Positions 1 to 7,523 of a stretch of DNA of 11,872 nt are shown piece by piece. Below the pieces are notes generated by a model. It had not been told where the DNA came from. It was given only the letters and a program-made list of their open reading frames with translations, and did no database searches. The stretch is from Rhodospirillaceae bacterium (GTDB lineage Bacteria > Pseudomonadota > Alphaproteobacteria > MPNO01 > UBA2964), in NCBI GenBank assembly GCA_002724505.1, contig PBOV01000003.1, forward strand, positions 37,033-48,904, written 5' to 3'. Positions within the stretch are counted from its first letter, which is position 1. Each line of letters begins with the position of its first letter. The position numbers and the translations under genes were made by a program.

Positions 1-1105
1 CCCCCGTCAACATCCGCGATCCGCCGACCTCATGACACCAGACTTGCTGAATATCCGGTACGCCTGCGGCTTCAATATTACGTTTCATGAGGGCTGAACG
101 GGTTATAGCCCGAAACCGTGAGAATTCATCCGGTAGATGCTGCGGCGGGAAACCTAAAATGATAGGATCATTACGATAATAGATGGCAGCAACATCGCAT
201 TTCGGACGAACTCTTCCCGGTTCCGTATAGCTGCCACACCAATCACCAAATGGTCCCTCTGGGACAACTTCTTTTGGGTCGACCCATCCTTCAATAACAA
301 TTTCAGCATCAGCAGGAAATGGAAGCCCTGTCTCCTTACCGCGAACCAACTCAACAGGCTTACCACGCAATCCACCCATCACATCAAATTCGCTCACACC
401 CGATGGCACCTCATAGCCGCCTAGCAAGAATGCTAACGGCTCGCCGCCAACGACCATAACGACTGGCATTTTTTCGCCTTTAGCGACATGCTTTTCATGA
501 TGAATTCGGCCGTGCTTGCCTGGAGCAGAATTATAGGCAACCGTTTTATCATCGATTACCATTACTCGGTAGCAACCAAGATTATACCAGCCTGTTTCGG
601 GGTCTTGCGTTACATTGTAAGTGCCAGTGCCAATATAACGTCCTCCATCTTCCTCGTGCCACATGGGCGATGGAAATGCGAGCACGTCTATATCGTCGCC
701 CGTCATAATATTTTCGAAAATCGGACCATTATCGACATGAACTGGCGGGATAAGATCCCCCTGCTCATGGGAATAAACTCCGGCCCAAGCTTCTGAAAGC
801 TCGACCTTATCGAGATGCTCGGGGAAACCGAGTGTTAAATTTTTTCGCTTTCCTCCAAAGAAATTGCATAAAACCCGGAAACCCTTAGCGCATCCAGGAA
901 CCTCATCAAACAGTAAAGCCGGCGAGCCATCGCGATACTTAGCAACTGTCGCTGCCATGCCGATATCTTCTTGCCAGCTTGCGCCGGTAATCGTCTCCAG
1001 CTCACCAAGCTTTTCTGCTTCTGCTAGCCAGTCACGAAGGTCCTGATATGCAAAGTTATGTTCGTTACTCTTGCTAACCGCCTCAGCCGGCGCACTCTCT
1101 GCCAT
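1..1105 (-). CDS. UbiD-family prenylated-FMN-dependent decarboxylase (3' end cut by window edge)
   Basis: The frame is open without a stop from the ATG at 1105 to the left edge, giving about 368 N-terminal residues of a family usually near 450-500. Family features seen: an FDEVPG segment close to the N-terminus, a TGWYNLGCYR segment with Arg180, and PEGPFGD at residues 282-288. By alignment from memory with fungal Fdc1, Arg180, Glu283 and Asp288 match the R-E-E catalytic set (R173, E277, E282); the last position is Asp here. The family performs reversible decarboxylation of aromatic or alpha,beta-unsaturated acids using prenylated FMN made by UbiX, which is not in the window. The start is supported by GGGAGGAG about 5 bases upstream. 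It is last of a four-gene run after two dioxygenases and a glyoxalase, so a catabolic decarboxylase is more likely than the ubiquinone enzyme. The substrate cannot be told. Confidence 0.93.
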   Translation of the reverse strand, partial: MAESAPAEAVSKSNEHNFAYQDLRDWLAEAEKLGELETITGASWQEDIGMAATVAKYRDGSPALLFDEVPGCAKGFRVLCNFFGGKRKNLTLGFPEHLDKVELSEAWAGVYSHEQGDLIPPVHVDNGPIFENIMTGDDIDVLAFPSPMWHEEDGGRYIGTGTYNVTQDPETGWYNLGCYRVMVIDDKTVAYNSAPGKHGRIHHEKHVAKGEKMPVVMVVGGEPLAFLLGGYEVPSGVSEFDVMGGLRGKPVELVRGKETGLPFPADAEIVIEGWVDPKEVVPEGPFGDWCGSYTEPGRVRPKCDVAAIYYRNDPIILGFPPQHLPDEFSRFRAITRSALMKRNIEAAGVPDIQQVWCHEVGGSRMLTG

Positions 1106-1194
1106 AATACTCCTCCCATAACGGATCTATTTTCTTTTTTATTTTAACTTTTATGTTTGTAAGCTGTAATATCTTCACTATCCGTTTCTTATTT

Positions 1195-1620
1195 TTAAGC
1201 TCTTTGACCAAGTTCTATTGAATAGCCGTCTGGATCACGGATAAAGGCGATAACCGGGCCGTTTGGTCCGGAATGCTTTAACGGCCCCGGGGGACGCGGG
1301 ACATCCATACCAAATGCCTCAACCTTTTTGCAGACCTCATAAATATCAGGATAGCCAATGGCGACATGCCCAAAACCGGATCCCAACTCATAGCCATCGT
1401 CCTGGCCCCAGTTGTAGGTAAGTTCAATCGCCGGATCACAATTTTCATCACCAAAGCCCATGAACACTACGGTATATTTGCCACCTTCGTTTTCATTACG
1501 ACGAAATTCCTTCATACCGAGTACTTCAGCATAGAATTTTACCGAGCGATCGAGGTCTTTAACCCGAAGCATCGTGTGCCGGATACGAGGTTTTGTGGAG
1601 GGAAGTCTTTCATCAGCCAT
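1195..1620 (-). CDS. gloA: Glyoxalase I / lactoylglutathione lyase (VOC family)
   Basis: 141 residues, close to the roughly 135 of bacterial Ni-type glyoxalase I. The fold starts with RIRHTMLRVKDLDRSVKFY, followed by AIELTYNWG, GFGHVAIGY and a C-terminal DPDGYSIELGQ. The four metal ligands are visible as His15, Glu66, His85 and Glu136, spaced almost as in the E. coli enzyme (H5, E56, H74, E122). The known reaction isomerises the glutathione hemithioacetal of methylglyoxal or another 2-oxoaldehyde to an S-acyl glutathione. It lies 25 bases after the upstream dioxygenase and has AGGAGA ahead of its ATG, so it is probably co-transcribed with it. Placement between dioxygenases and UbiD suggests a dedicated detoxification or pathway role rather than housekeeping (inference). 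Some close VOC relatives use other substrates, so the exact reaction is less sure than the family. Confidence 0.9.
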   Translation of the reverse strand: MADERLPSTKPRIRHTMLRVKDLDRSVKFYAEVLGMKEFRRNENEGGKYTVVFMGFGDENCDPAIELTYNWGQDDGYELGSGFGHVAIGYPDIYEVCKKVEAFGMDVPRPPGPLKHSGPNGPVIAFIRDPDGYSIELGQRA

Positions 1621-1645
1621 TTTTTCGATCTCCTAGTTACAAATT

Positions 1646-2497
1646 TCAATAGGGTTTATCGCCACGTACGATGGTACGATGCATATGTCGAATTTGTCCT
1701 TCGGGAACACCACCACAGGCAAGATGGATCAAGCAACGATTATCCCAAATTGTAAGATCACGCAGGTCCCATTTATGGCGATAAATGAAGTCACGTTGTT
1801 TCTGATGGGCAATTAATTCATCAAGAAGGGCCTGCCCTTCTTCTTCTTCCAACTCTTCAATCCCAATCGTGAAACGTTCAGAGATATAGAGTGCTTTTCG
1901 CCCGGTTTCGGGGTGAGTACGAACAACCGGATGAATCGCATCAGGGGGCGCAATATCTACGTAGCGTTCTTTTCCTTTTCCTTTATATACATCAGGGACT
2001 TCAACTCGTGGATTACGAAAACGGTTGAAGGTATGACGGGCATGCAGTCCATCTATTTTGCGCTTCATCTTTTCCGACAAACCTTCATAGGCGAGATACA
2101 TATTTGACCATTCAGTATCACCGCCAACTTCCGGGATCTCCACCGCATAAAGCATGGTGCAAAGTGTGGGAATGTCTGTATAGGACAAATCAGAATGCCA
2201 GGCTTCTCCCGCCGACGGAGAGCCAACAAATTTCCCGTTTACCTTTTTATTGGAAAGGATCTGTATTGCCTCATGTCCCGAATATTTATTGTCTTTTTGA
2301 ATATGAATATCTAACTCACCAAACCTCTGGGCGAAGTTGATTTGTTTTTCGGGTGGTAAGTCTTGCGCACGAAACACTAGGACATGGTGTTTAAGAAAGG
2401 CGTCATGAACCTCATCAAACGCTGCGTCATCTAAATTACCGACATCCGTACCGATAATTTCAGCGCCCAACACATCTGAAAGCGGATTAATCTGCAT
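1646..2497 (-). CDS. TauD/TfdA-family Fe(II)/2-oxoglutarate dioxygenase (copy 1)
   Basis: 283 residues, the typical family length. The iron facial triad is His101, Asp103 (AWHSDLSY) and His258 (WDNRCLIH). Arg270 and Arg274 in IRHMHRT match the 2-oxoglutarate-binding and substrate-anion-binding arginines of E. coli TauD (R266, R270) after a one-residue shift. THPETGRKALYIS at 194-206 is another family hallmark. The reaction is 2OG- and O2-dependent hydroxylation, often next to a heteroatom so that the C-S, C-O or C-N bond then breaks. It starts 12 bases after the stop of the next dioxygenase, to which it is clearly related across its whole length, so the two look like a tandem duplication. HIQKDN at 65-70 is shared in type with copy 2. 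The substrate is probably anionic, but taurine itself is not established. Confidence 0.92.
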   Translation of the reverse strand: MQINPLSDVLGAEIIGTDVGNLDDAAFDEVHDAFLKHHVLVFRAQDLPPEKQINFAQRFGELDIHIQKDNKYSGHEAIQILSNKKVNGKFVGSPSAGEAWHSDLSYTDIPTLCTMLYAVEIPEVGGDTEWSNMYLAYEGLSEKMKRKIDGLHARHTFNRFRNPRVEVPDVYKGKGKERYVDIAPPDAIHPVVRTHPETGRKALYISERFTIGIEELEEEEGQALLDELIAHQKQRDFIYRHKWDLRDLTIWDNRCLIHLACGGVPEGQIRHMHRTIVRGDKPY

Positions 2498-2509
2498 CCT
2501 TAAACCTCG

Positions 2510-3361
2510 TTAAAATGGCACATCGCCGGAAATTGTTGTCCGGTGCATATGACGAATTTGATCTTCTGGGATACCTCGGCAGGCTAAGTGCAGCGTGCAA
2601 CGGTTATCCCACATAATTAGATCCCCAACCTCCCAAACGTGGCGATAAACGAACTTTCGCTGGGTTGCATGCTCGATCAATTCATCGAGCAAATCTTGTG
2701 CCTCATCCTCTGACCCATCTAAAATACCGAGTGTGAATCGGGGTGAAATATATAGGGCCTTTCGGCCGGTCTCGGGGTGCGTTCGCGCAACAGGATGAAA
2801 TACATCGGGTGGACTGAGCTTTTCATATCGCTCCTTACCACCATTTTGACGCTGTTTTGGAACACCGATCCGCTTGTTTTTAAAACGATTAAAACTGTGA
2901 CGAGCCTTTAATCCGTCGATCCTTTTCTTAGTATTCGTCGACAAAGTGTCATATGCGTCATACATGTTGAGCCACTCGGTATCGCCACCTATTTCTGATA
3001 CTTCAAGTGCATAAAGCAAGGATCCAAGGCTTGGTTTCGGCATGTAAGAGAGATCCGAGTGCCAAGCGTCTCCAGCATTTTCTACACCAACATACTCACC
3101 GTCTTTCTTCATATTTGAGACGAGCAGAATCTCCTCATGATCTTCATGAAGGCTATCCTTAGAAATATGGACCTCCAAGGGACCGAAATTTTTACTAAAA
3201 GAGATATGCTGCTCCATAGAGATATCCTGATTACGAAACAGGAGCACCTGATGTTTGTGAAAGGATTCTTTAATCTCTTCAGCAGTTCCGGCGTCGACAT
3301 TACTCAGGTCAACGCCAGAAATTTTTGCCCCCAACGCATCCGAAAGACGTGTTACCTCCAT
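2510..3361 (-). CDS. TauD/TfdA-family Fe(II)/2-oxoglutarate dioxygenase (copy 2)
   Basis: 283 residues, first gene of the leftward run. Catalytic residues sit at the same numbers as in copy 1: His101, Asp103, His258, Arg270 and Arg274. Long shared blocks such as GGDTEW, THPETGRKALYIS and IRHMHRT mark the two as paralogs. They differ in parts likely to line the pocket, for example residues 105-112 (SYMPKPSL versus SYTDIPTL) and the stretch around 165-185. The start is supported by a G-rich Shine-Dalgarno (AAAAGGGGG) and by the family N-terminus reading xLSDALGAKIxGVDL. It diverges from the plus-strand gene to the right, so a promoter should lie just right of its start. Similar catalytic residues with different pocket segments suggest related but different substrates (inference). 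Confidence 0.92.
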   Translation of the reverse strand: MEVTRLSDALGAKISGVDLSNVDAGTAEEIKESFHKHQVLLFRNQDISMEQHISFSKNFGPLEVHISKDSLHEDHEEILLVSNMKKDGEYVGVENAGDAWHSDLSYMPKPSLGSLLYALEVSEIGGDTEWLNMYDAYDTLSTNTKKRIDGLKARHSFNRFKNKRIGVPKQRQNGGKERYEKLSPPDVFHPVARTHPETGRKALYISPRFTLGILDGSEDEAQDLLDELIEHATQRKFVYRHVWEVGDLIMWDNRCTLHLACRGIPEDQIRHMHRTTISGDVPF

Positions 3362-3515
3362 CGCCGCCCCCTTTTATTTCCCCACTTTTGCATCTTCTGC
3401 TTTTTTTAACTAACCTTACTGTGGGCCTGGAATGTCGTCAAATAGCCACAGACTTCTTGAGTTAAAGACCCCGATAGCGTTCAATCATAAAAATTATAAA
3501 TTACAGGTGCAGGGC

Positions 3516-4397
3516 ATGACTGATTTCAAAATTAAGCCAATTTGTGATGCTATCGGGGCGGAGATACTCGGCGTAGACTTGAGTAAACCGCTAACTTCCC
3601 ATGTGGCTAAAGCCATTGAGCAAGCGTGGTATGAACACATCATTGTCCTTATCCGCGACCAAGATCTCACATTAGACCAACAGCAAGCCTTTGCCGCCAA
3701 TTTCGGCAAGGTTGCTGTGCGCCATCAATTGACGGCAACCAAGCACGAGCAACAAACCAGCAACACTATTATGTTAATCACTAACGTAAGGGAAAATGGG
3801 AAACCAATCGGCACCCTCCCGGATGGCGAGATGATGTTTCATTCGGATACGCCCTATTACGAAAGCCCGCTCAAAGCGACACTCCTTTATGCTGTAGAAA
3901 TCCCGTCGCATGGCGGAAACACGATGTTTTCAAATAGTTATAAAGCGGCTGAAACTTTGCCCGAGGATATCAAGCGTCGGATAAATACAAAAAAAGCGCT
4001 GCACATATACGATTATGGCAATCAACAAAAGACGGCTAATAGCTATGACAAGGACACCCACCCACATTTTGCCCACCCGATATTTCGTAAGCACCCAGAA
4101 ACCGGTCGGTCCGCCCTATTTGTTAGCGAGTTAATGACTGAAGAAATTCTCGACGTTAGTTCCGATGAGAGCCGCGAATTACTAGAATTTCTATTTAATC
4201 ACCAAAAGAAAGCGGAATTTGTTTATGAACATTATTGGCGCCCGGGCGATTTAATTATGTGGGATAACCGCTGCAGCGTCCATGCTCGCACAGATTTTCC
4301 AAGGGATGAACGACGAATGCTGAGAAGGATAACGCTTGAGGACGATCACCCCGTTCTCGCCGGCGAGCCCCCTTTTTTAGAAACGACGGCTTTATAA
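3516..4397 (+). CDS. TauD/TfdA-family dioxygenase, divergent copy 3
   Basis: 293 residues from the ATG at 3516. An in-frame ATG at 3432 would add 28 residues that match nothing in the three sister proteins. I prefer 3516 because MTDFKIKPICDAIGAEI lines up with their N-termini and CAGGTGCAGGGC lies just upstream. Iron ligands are His109, Asp111 (FHSDTPYY) and His256 (WDNRCSVH). Arg267 and Arg271 fall at exactly +11 and +15 from the distal His, as in E. coli TauD. HPETGR at 193-198 is conserved. Identity to the other three is visibly lower: GGNTMF replaces GGDTEW, and the C-terminus is RRMLRRIT with an extra proline-rich tail. It leads a plus-strand operon with the methyltransferase (3 bases apart) and the transporter. 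This branch resembles the TfdA or carboxylate-type members as much as TauD; the substrate is unknown. Confidence 0.9.
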   Translation: MTDFKIKPICDAIGAEILGVDLSKPLTSHVAKAIEQAWYEHIIVLIRDQDLTLDQQQAFAANFGKVAVRHQLTATKHEQQTSNTIMLITNVRENGKPIGTLPDGEMMFHSDTPYYESPLKATLLYAVEIPSHGGNTMFSNSYKAAETLPEDIKRRINTKKALHIYDYGNQQKTANSYDKDTHPHFAHPIFRKHPETGRSALFVSELMTEEILDVSSDESRELLEFLFNHQKKAEFVYEHYWRPGDLIMWDNRCSVHARTDFPRDERRMLRRITLEDDHPVLAGEPPFLETTAL

Positions 4398-4400
4398 AAC

Positions 4401-5039
4401 GTGACGGATACTAAGGACCAGTTGAAACCTGAGCATTTTCGGCGAATGGATGAGACCGATGACAAAATCTTTTATGAACAGCCCCGTTTGGTAACTCATA
4501 TCGACGAGCCCGCATGCGACGCGCTAAGTAACTATTTTCGTAAACACCTGCCTTCCACTGGAGATTTATTGGATTTAATGTCGAGTTGCGTTTCTCACCT
4601 ACCCTGGGACGTAGAATATAAAAGTGTGACAGGGGTGGGCATGAACCAAGTTGAGCTGGATGACAATGCACAACTCACAGAGCGATTGGTTCACGATCTA
4701 AACGAAGACCCGAATTTGTCAATTCCGGATCAATCTTTTGATGCCTGTATATTAACTGTTTCGGTGCAGTATCTAATCCACCCAGTCGAGGTTTTCCGAG
4801 AGATAGCCCGAGTTTTGCGGCCGGGTTGCCGTTGCATTATTTCATTTTCTAACAGATGTTTTCCGACCAAGGCTATTGCCCTATGGCAACAGATGAATGA
4901 CCTCGACCACGCAAAGTTGGTGGGTCATTATTTTAATGAGGCTCATGCCTTTGAGACGCCAGATTTTGAAAATATTTCTCCTGCGCCGGGCACTTCTGAT
5001 CCACTTTTTATTGTCACCGCGCTGACCAGACAAAGATAA
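4401..5039 (+). CDS. Class I SAM-dependent methyltransferase (small, type 11-like)
   Basis: 212 residues from a GTG start three bases after the preceding stop. The Rossmann SAM-binding part shows LLDLMSSCVSHLP at 56-68 (motif I in the variant with DLMSS instead of D.GCG.G), GVGMN at 78-82, HDLNEDP at 98-104, SIPDQSFDACILTVSVQYL at 107-125 and ARVLRPG at 136-142. This combination, including SNRCFPTKA at 150-158, belongs to a recognisable family of uncharacterised methyltransferases found in many bacteria. It presumably moves a methyl group from SAM to a small molecule; acceptor unknown. The GTG has no strong Shine-Dalgarno, so translational coupling to the dioxygenase is likely. An in-frame ATG at 4446 is an alternative start, but the sequence before it (EHFRR) still looks family-like. 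Confidence 0.85.
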   Translation: MTDTKDQLKPEHFRRMDETDDKIFYEQPRLVTHIDEPACDALSNYFRKHLPSTGDLLDLMSSCVSHLPWDVEYKSVTGVGMNQVELDDNAQLTERLVHDLNEDPNLSIPDQSFDACILTVSVQYLIHPVEVFREIARVLRPGCRCIISFSNRCFPTKAIALWQQMNDLDHAKLVGHYFNEAHAFETPDFENISPAPGTSDPLFIVTALTRQR

Positions 5040-5054
5040 GAAGTTTTTATCCGC

Positions 5055-6341
5055 GTGACCGTCAAAGCACCCAACCTTCTTAAAACCCGTAGATTCTTAC
5101 CGATCTTCGTAACCCAATTTCTCGGGGCGATGAATGATAATATAATTAAACAAGCCCTAATTGTGATGATTATCTTTGGCTTACTTAACCCTCATCAAAT
5201 GAACCCAGGGATTCTAGTTACTGTAGCTTCCGGTATTTTCGTTTTACCGTTTTTCCTATTTTCTGCGACCGCCGGACAAATAGCTGACAAATTCGAGAAG
5301 TCAGCTACCATCCAACACATCAAATTTATAGAAATACTCATCATGGTAATGGCCTGTTTTGGATTTTACCTGTCAAACACCTGGCTCCTAATTTTTGTTC
5401 TATTTTTAATGGGGGTCCAATCCTCATTCTTCGGCCCTTTAAAGTATGGAATTCTTCCTAACCATCTGAAAGAGGAGGAGCTCATCGCAGGAAATGCACT
5501 AATTGAAGCCGGCACGTTTCTTGCCATTTTGATTGGTACTATAATAGGCGGCCTCCTAATTGTACTTGAATATGGTAGCGTAATTGTCTCCATAATCTTA
5601 CTCGTGATCGCACTGTTTGGCTGGTTGATAAGCCGATCTATTCCCTTGGCAGTTGCTGCCGATCCCAACTTAAAAATTAATTACAATATTTTACAAGAAA
5701 TTGGACGCATGGTGGGACGTGCCCGACAAACTCGGACTGTGTTTCTTTCTATTATAGGAATTTCATGGTTCTGGGTCGTGGGTGCGACATTTCTTTCGCA
5801 GTTTCCCGCCTACAGCAAAACTTTACTTGGCGGGAATGCAAGCGTTGTTACTTTATTTATGATTGTCTTCTCAGTGGGTATTGGTATTGGTTCATACGGT
5901 TGCGCCAAACTCCTCAAAGGGGTGATCTCCGCAAAATATGTGCCCCTCAGTGCTTTTGTCCTGTCTGTTTTTATCACCGATTTATATTTTGTATCTGTCA
6001 ATCTAAGCCCACCACCTGACGTTTTAATCACTGCCAGCGATTTTTTGCGTAGCCCGACAAACATACGTATTCTTTTTGATTTGGCAGGAATCTCTATTTG
6101 CGGCGGCCTGTATACCGTTCCACTATATGCCATTTTACAAAATGATAGCGATCCAAAAAAAAGATCCCGCATCATCGCGGCAAACAACCTCCTAAATGCA
6201 CTTTTTATGGTGTTTGGTGCCATCGTCGCGACAGGTATGCTGGCGCTAGATTATACAATTCCAGAAGTCTTTTTATTGCTGGCCATCGCGAATTGCTTTA
6301 TCGCACTCTATATAATTAGACTAATTCCTTCGAGGTCATAA
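5055..6341 (+). CDS. MFS transporter, LplT-like (lysophospholipid transporter family)
   Basis: 428 residues, strongly hydrophobic along nearly the whole length with about 12 membrane segments. The N-terminus RRFLPIFVTQFLGAMNDN (12-29) is the signature of LplT and of the transporter half of Aas fusions in inner membrane phospholipid repair. The MFS loop 2-3 motif reads GQIADKFEK at 74-82, and FFGPLKYGILPNHL follows in the middle of the N-half. The protein stops after the transporter part: there is no PlsC acyltransferase or acyl-ACP synthetase domain, and neither gene follows. It uses a GTG start with AAGAAG about 11 bases upstream, 15 bases after the methyltransferase, so the three plus-strand genes probably form one operon. 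Known members flip lysophospholipids inwards. In this setting it may instead move the small molecule handled by the neighbours, which is inference. Confidence 0.85.
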   Translation: MTVKAPNLLKTRRFLPIFVTQFLGAMNDNIIKQALIVMIIFGLLNPHQMNPGILVTVASGIFVLPFFLFSATAGQIADKFEKSATIQHIKFIEILIMVMACFGFYLSNTWLLIFVLFLMGVQSSFFGPLKYGILPNHLKEEELIAGNALIEAGTFLAILIGTIIGGLLIVLEYGSVIVSIILLVIALFGWLISRSIPLAVAADPNLKINYNILQEIGRMVGRARQTRTVFLSIIGISWFWVVGATFLSQFPAYSKTLLGGNASVVTLFMIVFSVGIGIGSYGCAKLLKGVISAKYVPLSAFVLSVFITDLYFVSVNLSPPPDVLITASDFLRSPTNIRILFDLAGISICGGLYTVPLYAILQNDSDPKKRSRIIAANNLLNALFMVFGAIVATGMLALDYTIPEVFLLLAIANCFIALYIIRLIPSRS

Positions 6342-6411
6342 TTTGATCATTACATTACCCGCCACACAGGAATTTCGGCCTCCAGCAACTATCTCGTTTC
6401 TACTAGACCAA

Positions 6412-7503
6412 CTAACGGACCCCCGCTTCCTCCAAACGTGGTAAAACCTCGTCACGAAAGAAGGGGAAATGCTCAAGATAATTTGCCATGCCCATTGCAA
6501 AGGCATCTATGCCCGCGGCATTTAGCTTGACAAGTAACGAAGCCACATCATCGGGGTCTCCAACAATCGGGTAGGCGCCATTACCGCCGCCGGCGCGTTG
6601 CTTTAAATTGCGCAGCATTGCCTCCGGCAACTCATCAAACCGACCGCGCACGCTTCGCCCTTCAATCAAATTATTTACCGCACCATGATCCGCCATCTCC
6701 AGTGCGTAATAATCATGATATTCTTCTGCCTCTTTGCGAGTCGGCCGACAGACAATGTAGCAGTTAGTAAAAATGCCGATTTCGCGGCCATATGACTTTG
6801 CTTGTTCCTTGAGTGGGGCGATATCGTCGCTGATCTCCTCAGGCGAAGTGCGGATACCGGTAAACATCATATCAGAGTTGCGGGCCGCAAATTCCCTTCC
6901 ACGATCCGAGTTACCCGCCGACACTACTAAGGGACGAGCATCCGAAACAGGCTTCGGTTTCATGAGAGCGCCCTTAACAGAGTAATGCTCACCGTCGTAA
7001 TCAAATGGCTCATCAGACATCCAAGCCTTGCTTACGATATCTACCCATTCCTGGCCCTGCTCATAACGCTCTTCGTGGGCATTTAATTCTACCCCCGCCA
7101 TATTAAATTCATTGAGGTTCCAGCCACAAACAATGTTCAGCCCAAATCGACCATTACCAATTTGATCTGCGGTGACCATCTGTTTGGCTGCCACGATTGG
7201 ATTAAACAGGGGAACATGTACCGTACCAAACGCCATTATTTTTTTTGTCGCCGCAAGAATTCCCGCCGCCCAAGTCAGGGTTTCTAAGCTACCGCCATTG
7301 TGATCAGTCTGACCGCCATAACCTTTCCACCGACCCAGTGGCAGTAAAAAATCGAGACCGGCATCATCGGCGATTTTCGCGATTTCCAAATTCTGCGCCC
7401 AAGTACCTTCCCAACGTTCTTCCACCAATGTTGCCGAGAGACCACCGGAGCAGTTGAGTCCAAATAGGCCAAGTTTGAGTTTGTGCTGGTCGAAACTACG
7501 CAT
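6412..7503 (-). CDS. LLM-class flavin-dependent monooxygenase, RutA/SfnG-like
   Basis: 363 residues from the ATG at 7503. A TTG 15 bases further upstream is also in frame, but the ATG has GGACGG at a normal distance and MRSFDQHKLKLGLFGLN is a normal family start. The TIM-barrel luciferase-like fold shows SLETLTWAAGILAATKKI, GRFGLNIVCGWNLNEFN (118-134) and SAGNSDRGREFAA (195-207), as in the pyrimidine monooxygenase RutA and the dimethylsulfone monooxygenase SfnG. These enzymes use reduced FMN and O2; RutA cleaves the uracil ring amide and SfnG acts on a C-S bond. A flavin reductase would be needed and none is visible here. The gene sits 20 bases behind a RutE-like gene, a pairing which recalls the rut pathway. 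No other rut gene is present, so I do not call it rutA. Confidence 0.88.
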   Translation of the reverse strand: MRSFDQHKLKLGLFGLNCSGGLSATLVEERWEGTWAQNLEIAKIADDAGLDFLLPLGRWKGYGGQTDHNGGSLETLTWAAGILAATKKIMAFGTVHVPLFNPIVAAKQMVTADQIGNGRFGLNIVCGWNLNEFNMAGVELNAHEERYEQGQEWVDIVSKAWMSDEPFDYDGEHYSVKGALMKPKPVSDARPLVVSAGNSDRGREFAARNSDMMFTGIRTSPEEISDDIAPLKEQAKSYGREIGIFTNCYIVCRPTRKEAEEYHDYYALEMADHGAVNNLIEGRSVRGRFDELPEAMLRNLKQRAGGGNGAYPIVGDPDDVASLLVKLNAAGIDAFAMGMANYLEHFPFFRDEVLPRLEEAGVR

Positions 7504-7523
7504 GGCAGGGCCGTCCAATTAAC

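Noticed and set aside
154..375. Minus-strand 73-codon frame
   Set aside because: It overlaps the UbiD gene in another frame on the same strand, and the UbiD frame is uninterrupted and matches family motifs on both sides.
1366..1755. Plus-strand open frame of 129 codons
   Set aside because: It lies antisense across glyoxalase I and the end of dioxygenase copy 1, both well-supported family members. Its product has no recognisable motif.
3137..3409. Plus-strand 90-codon frame running into the divergent gap
   Set aside because: Antisense to the N-terminus of dioxygenase copy 2; composition is not protein-like and no family resemblance.
3413..3441. Promoter for dioxygenase copy 2 (TTGACG, 17 bases, TAAGGT on the minus strand)
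   Set aside because: The -35 box is good but the -10 box matches only three of six bases, too weak to list as a feature.
3419..3451. CTGTGG/CCACAG inverted repeat as operator
   Set aside because: Six-base arms with a 21-base spacer are expected by chance in a stretch of this size; the flanking bases do not extend the symmetry.
5810..6223. Minus-strand open frame of 137 codons
   Set aside because: Antisense to the second half of the MFS transporter, with no family features; a shadow of biased codon use.
6342..6411. Shared terminator between the converging transporter and flavin enzyme genes
   Set aside because: I could find no GC stem with a T-run in these 70 bases on either strand.
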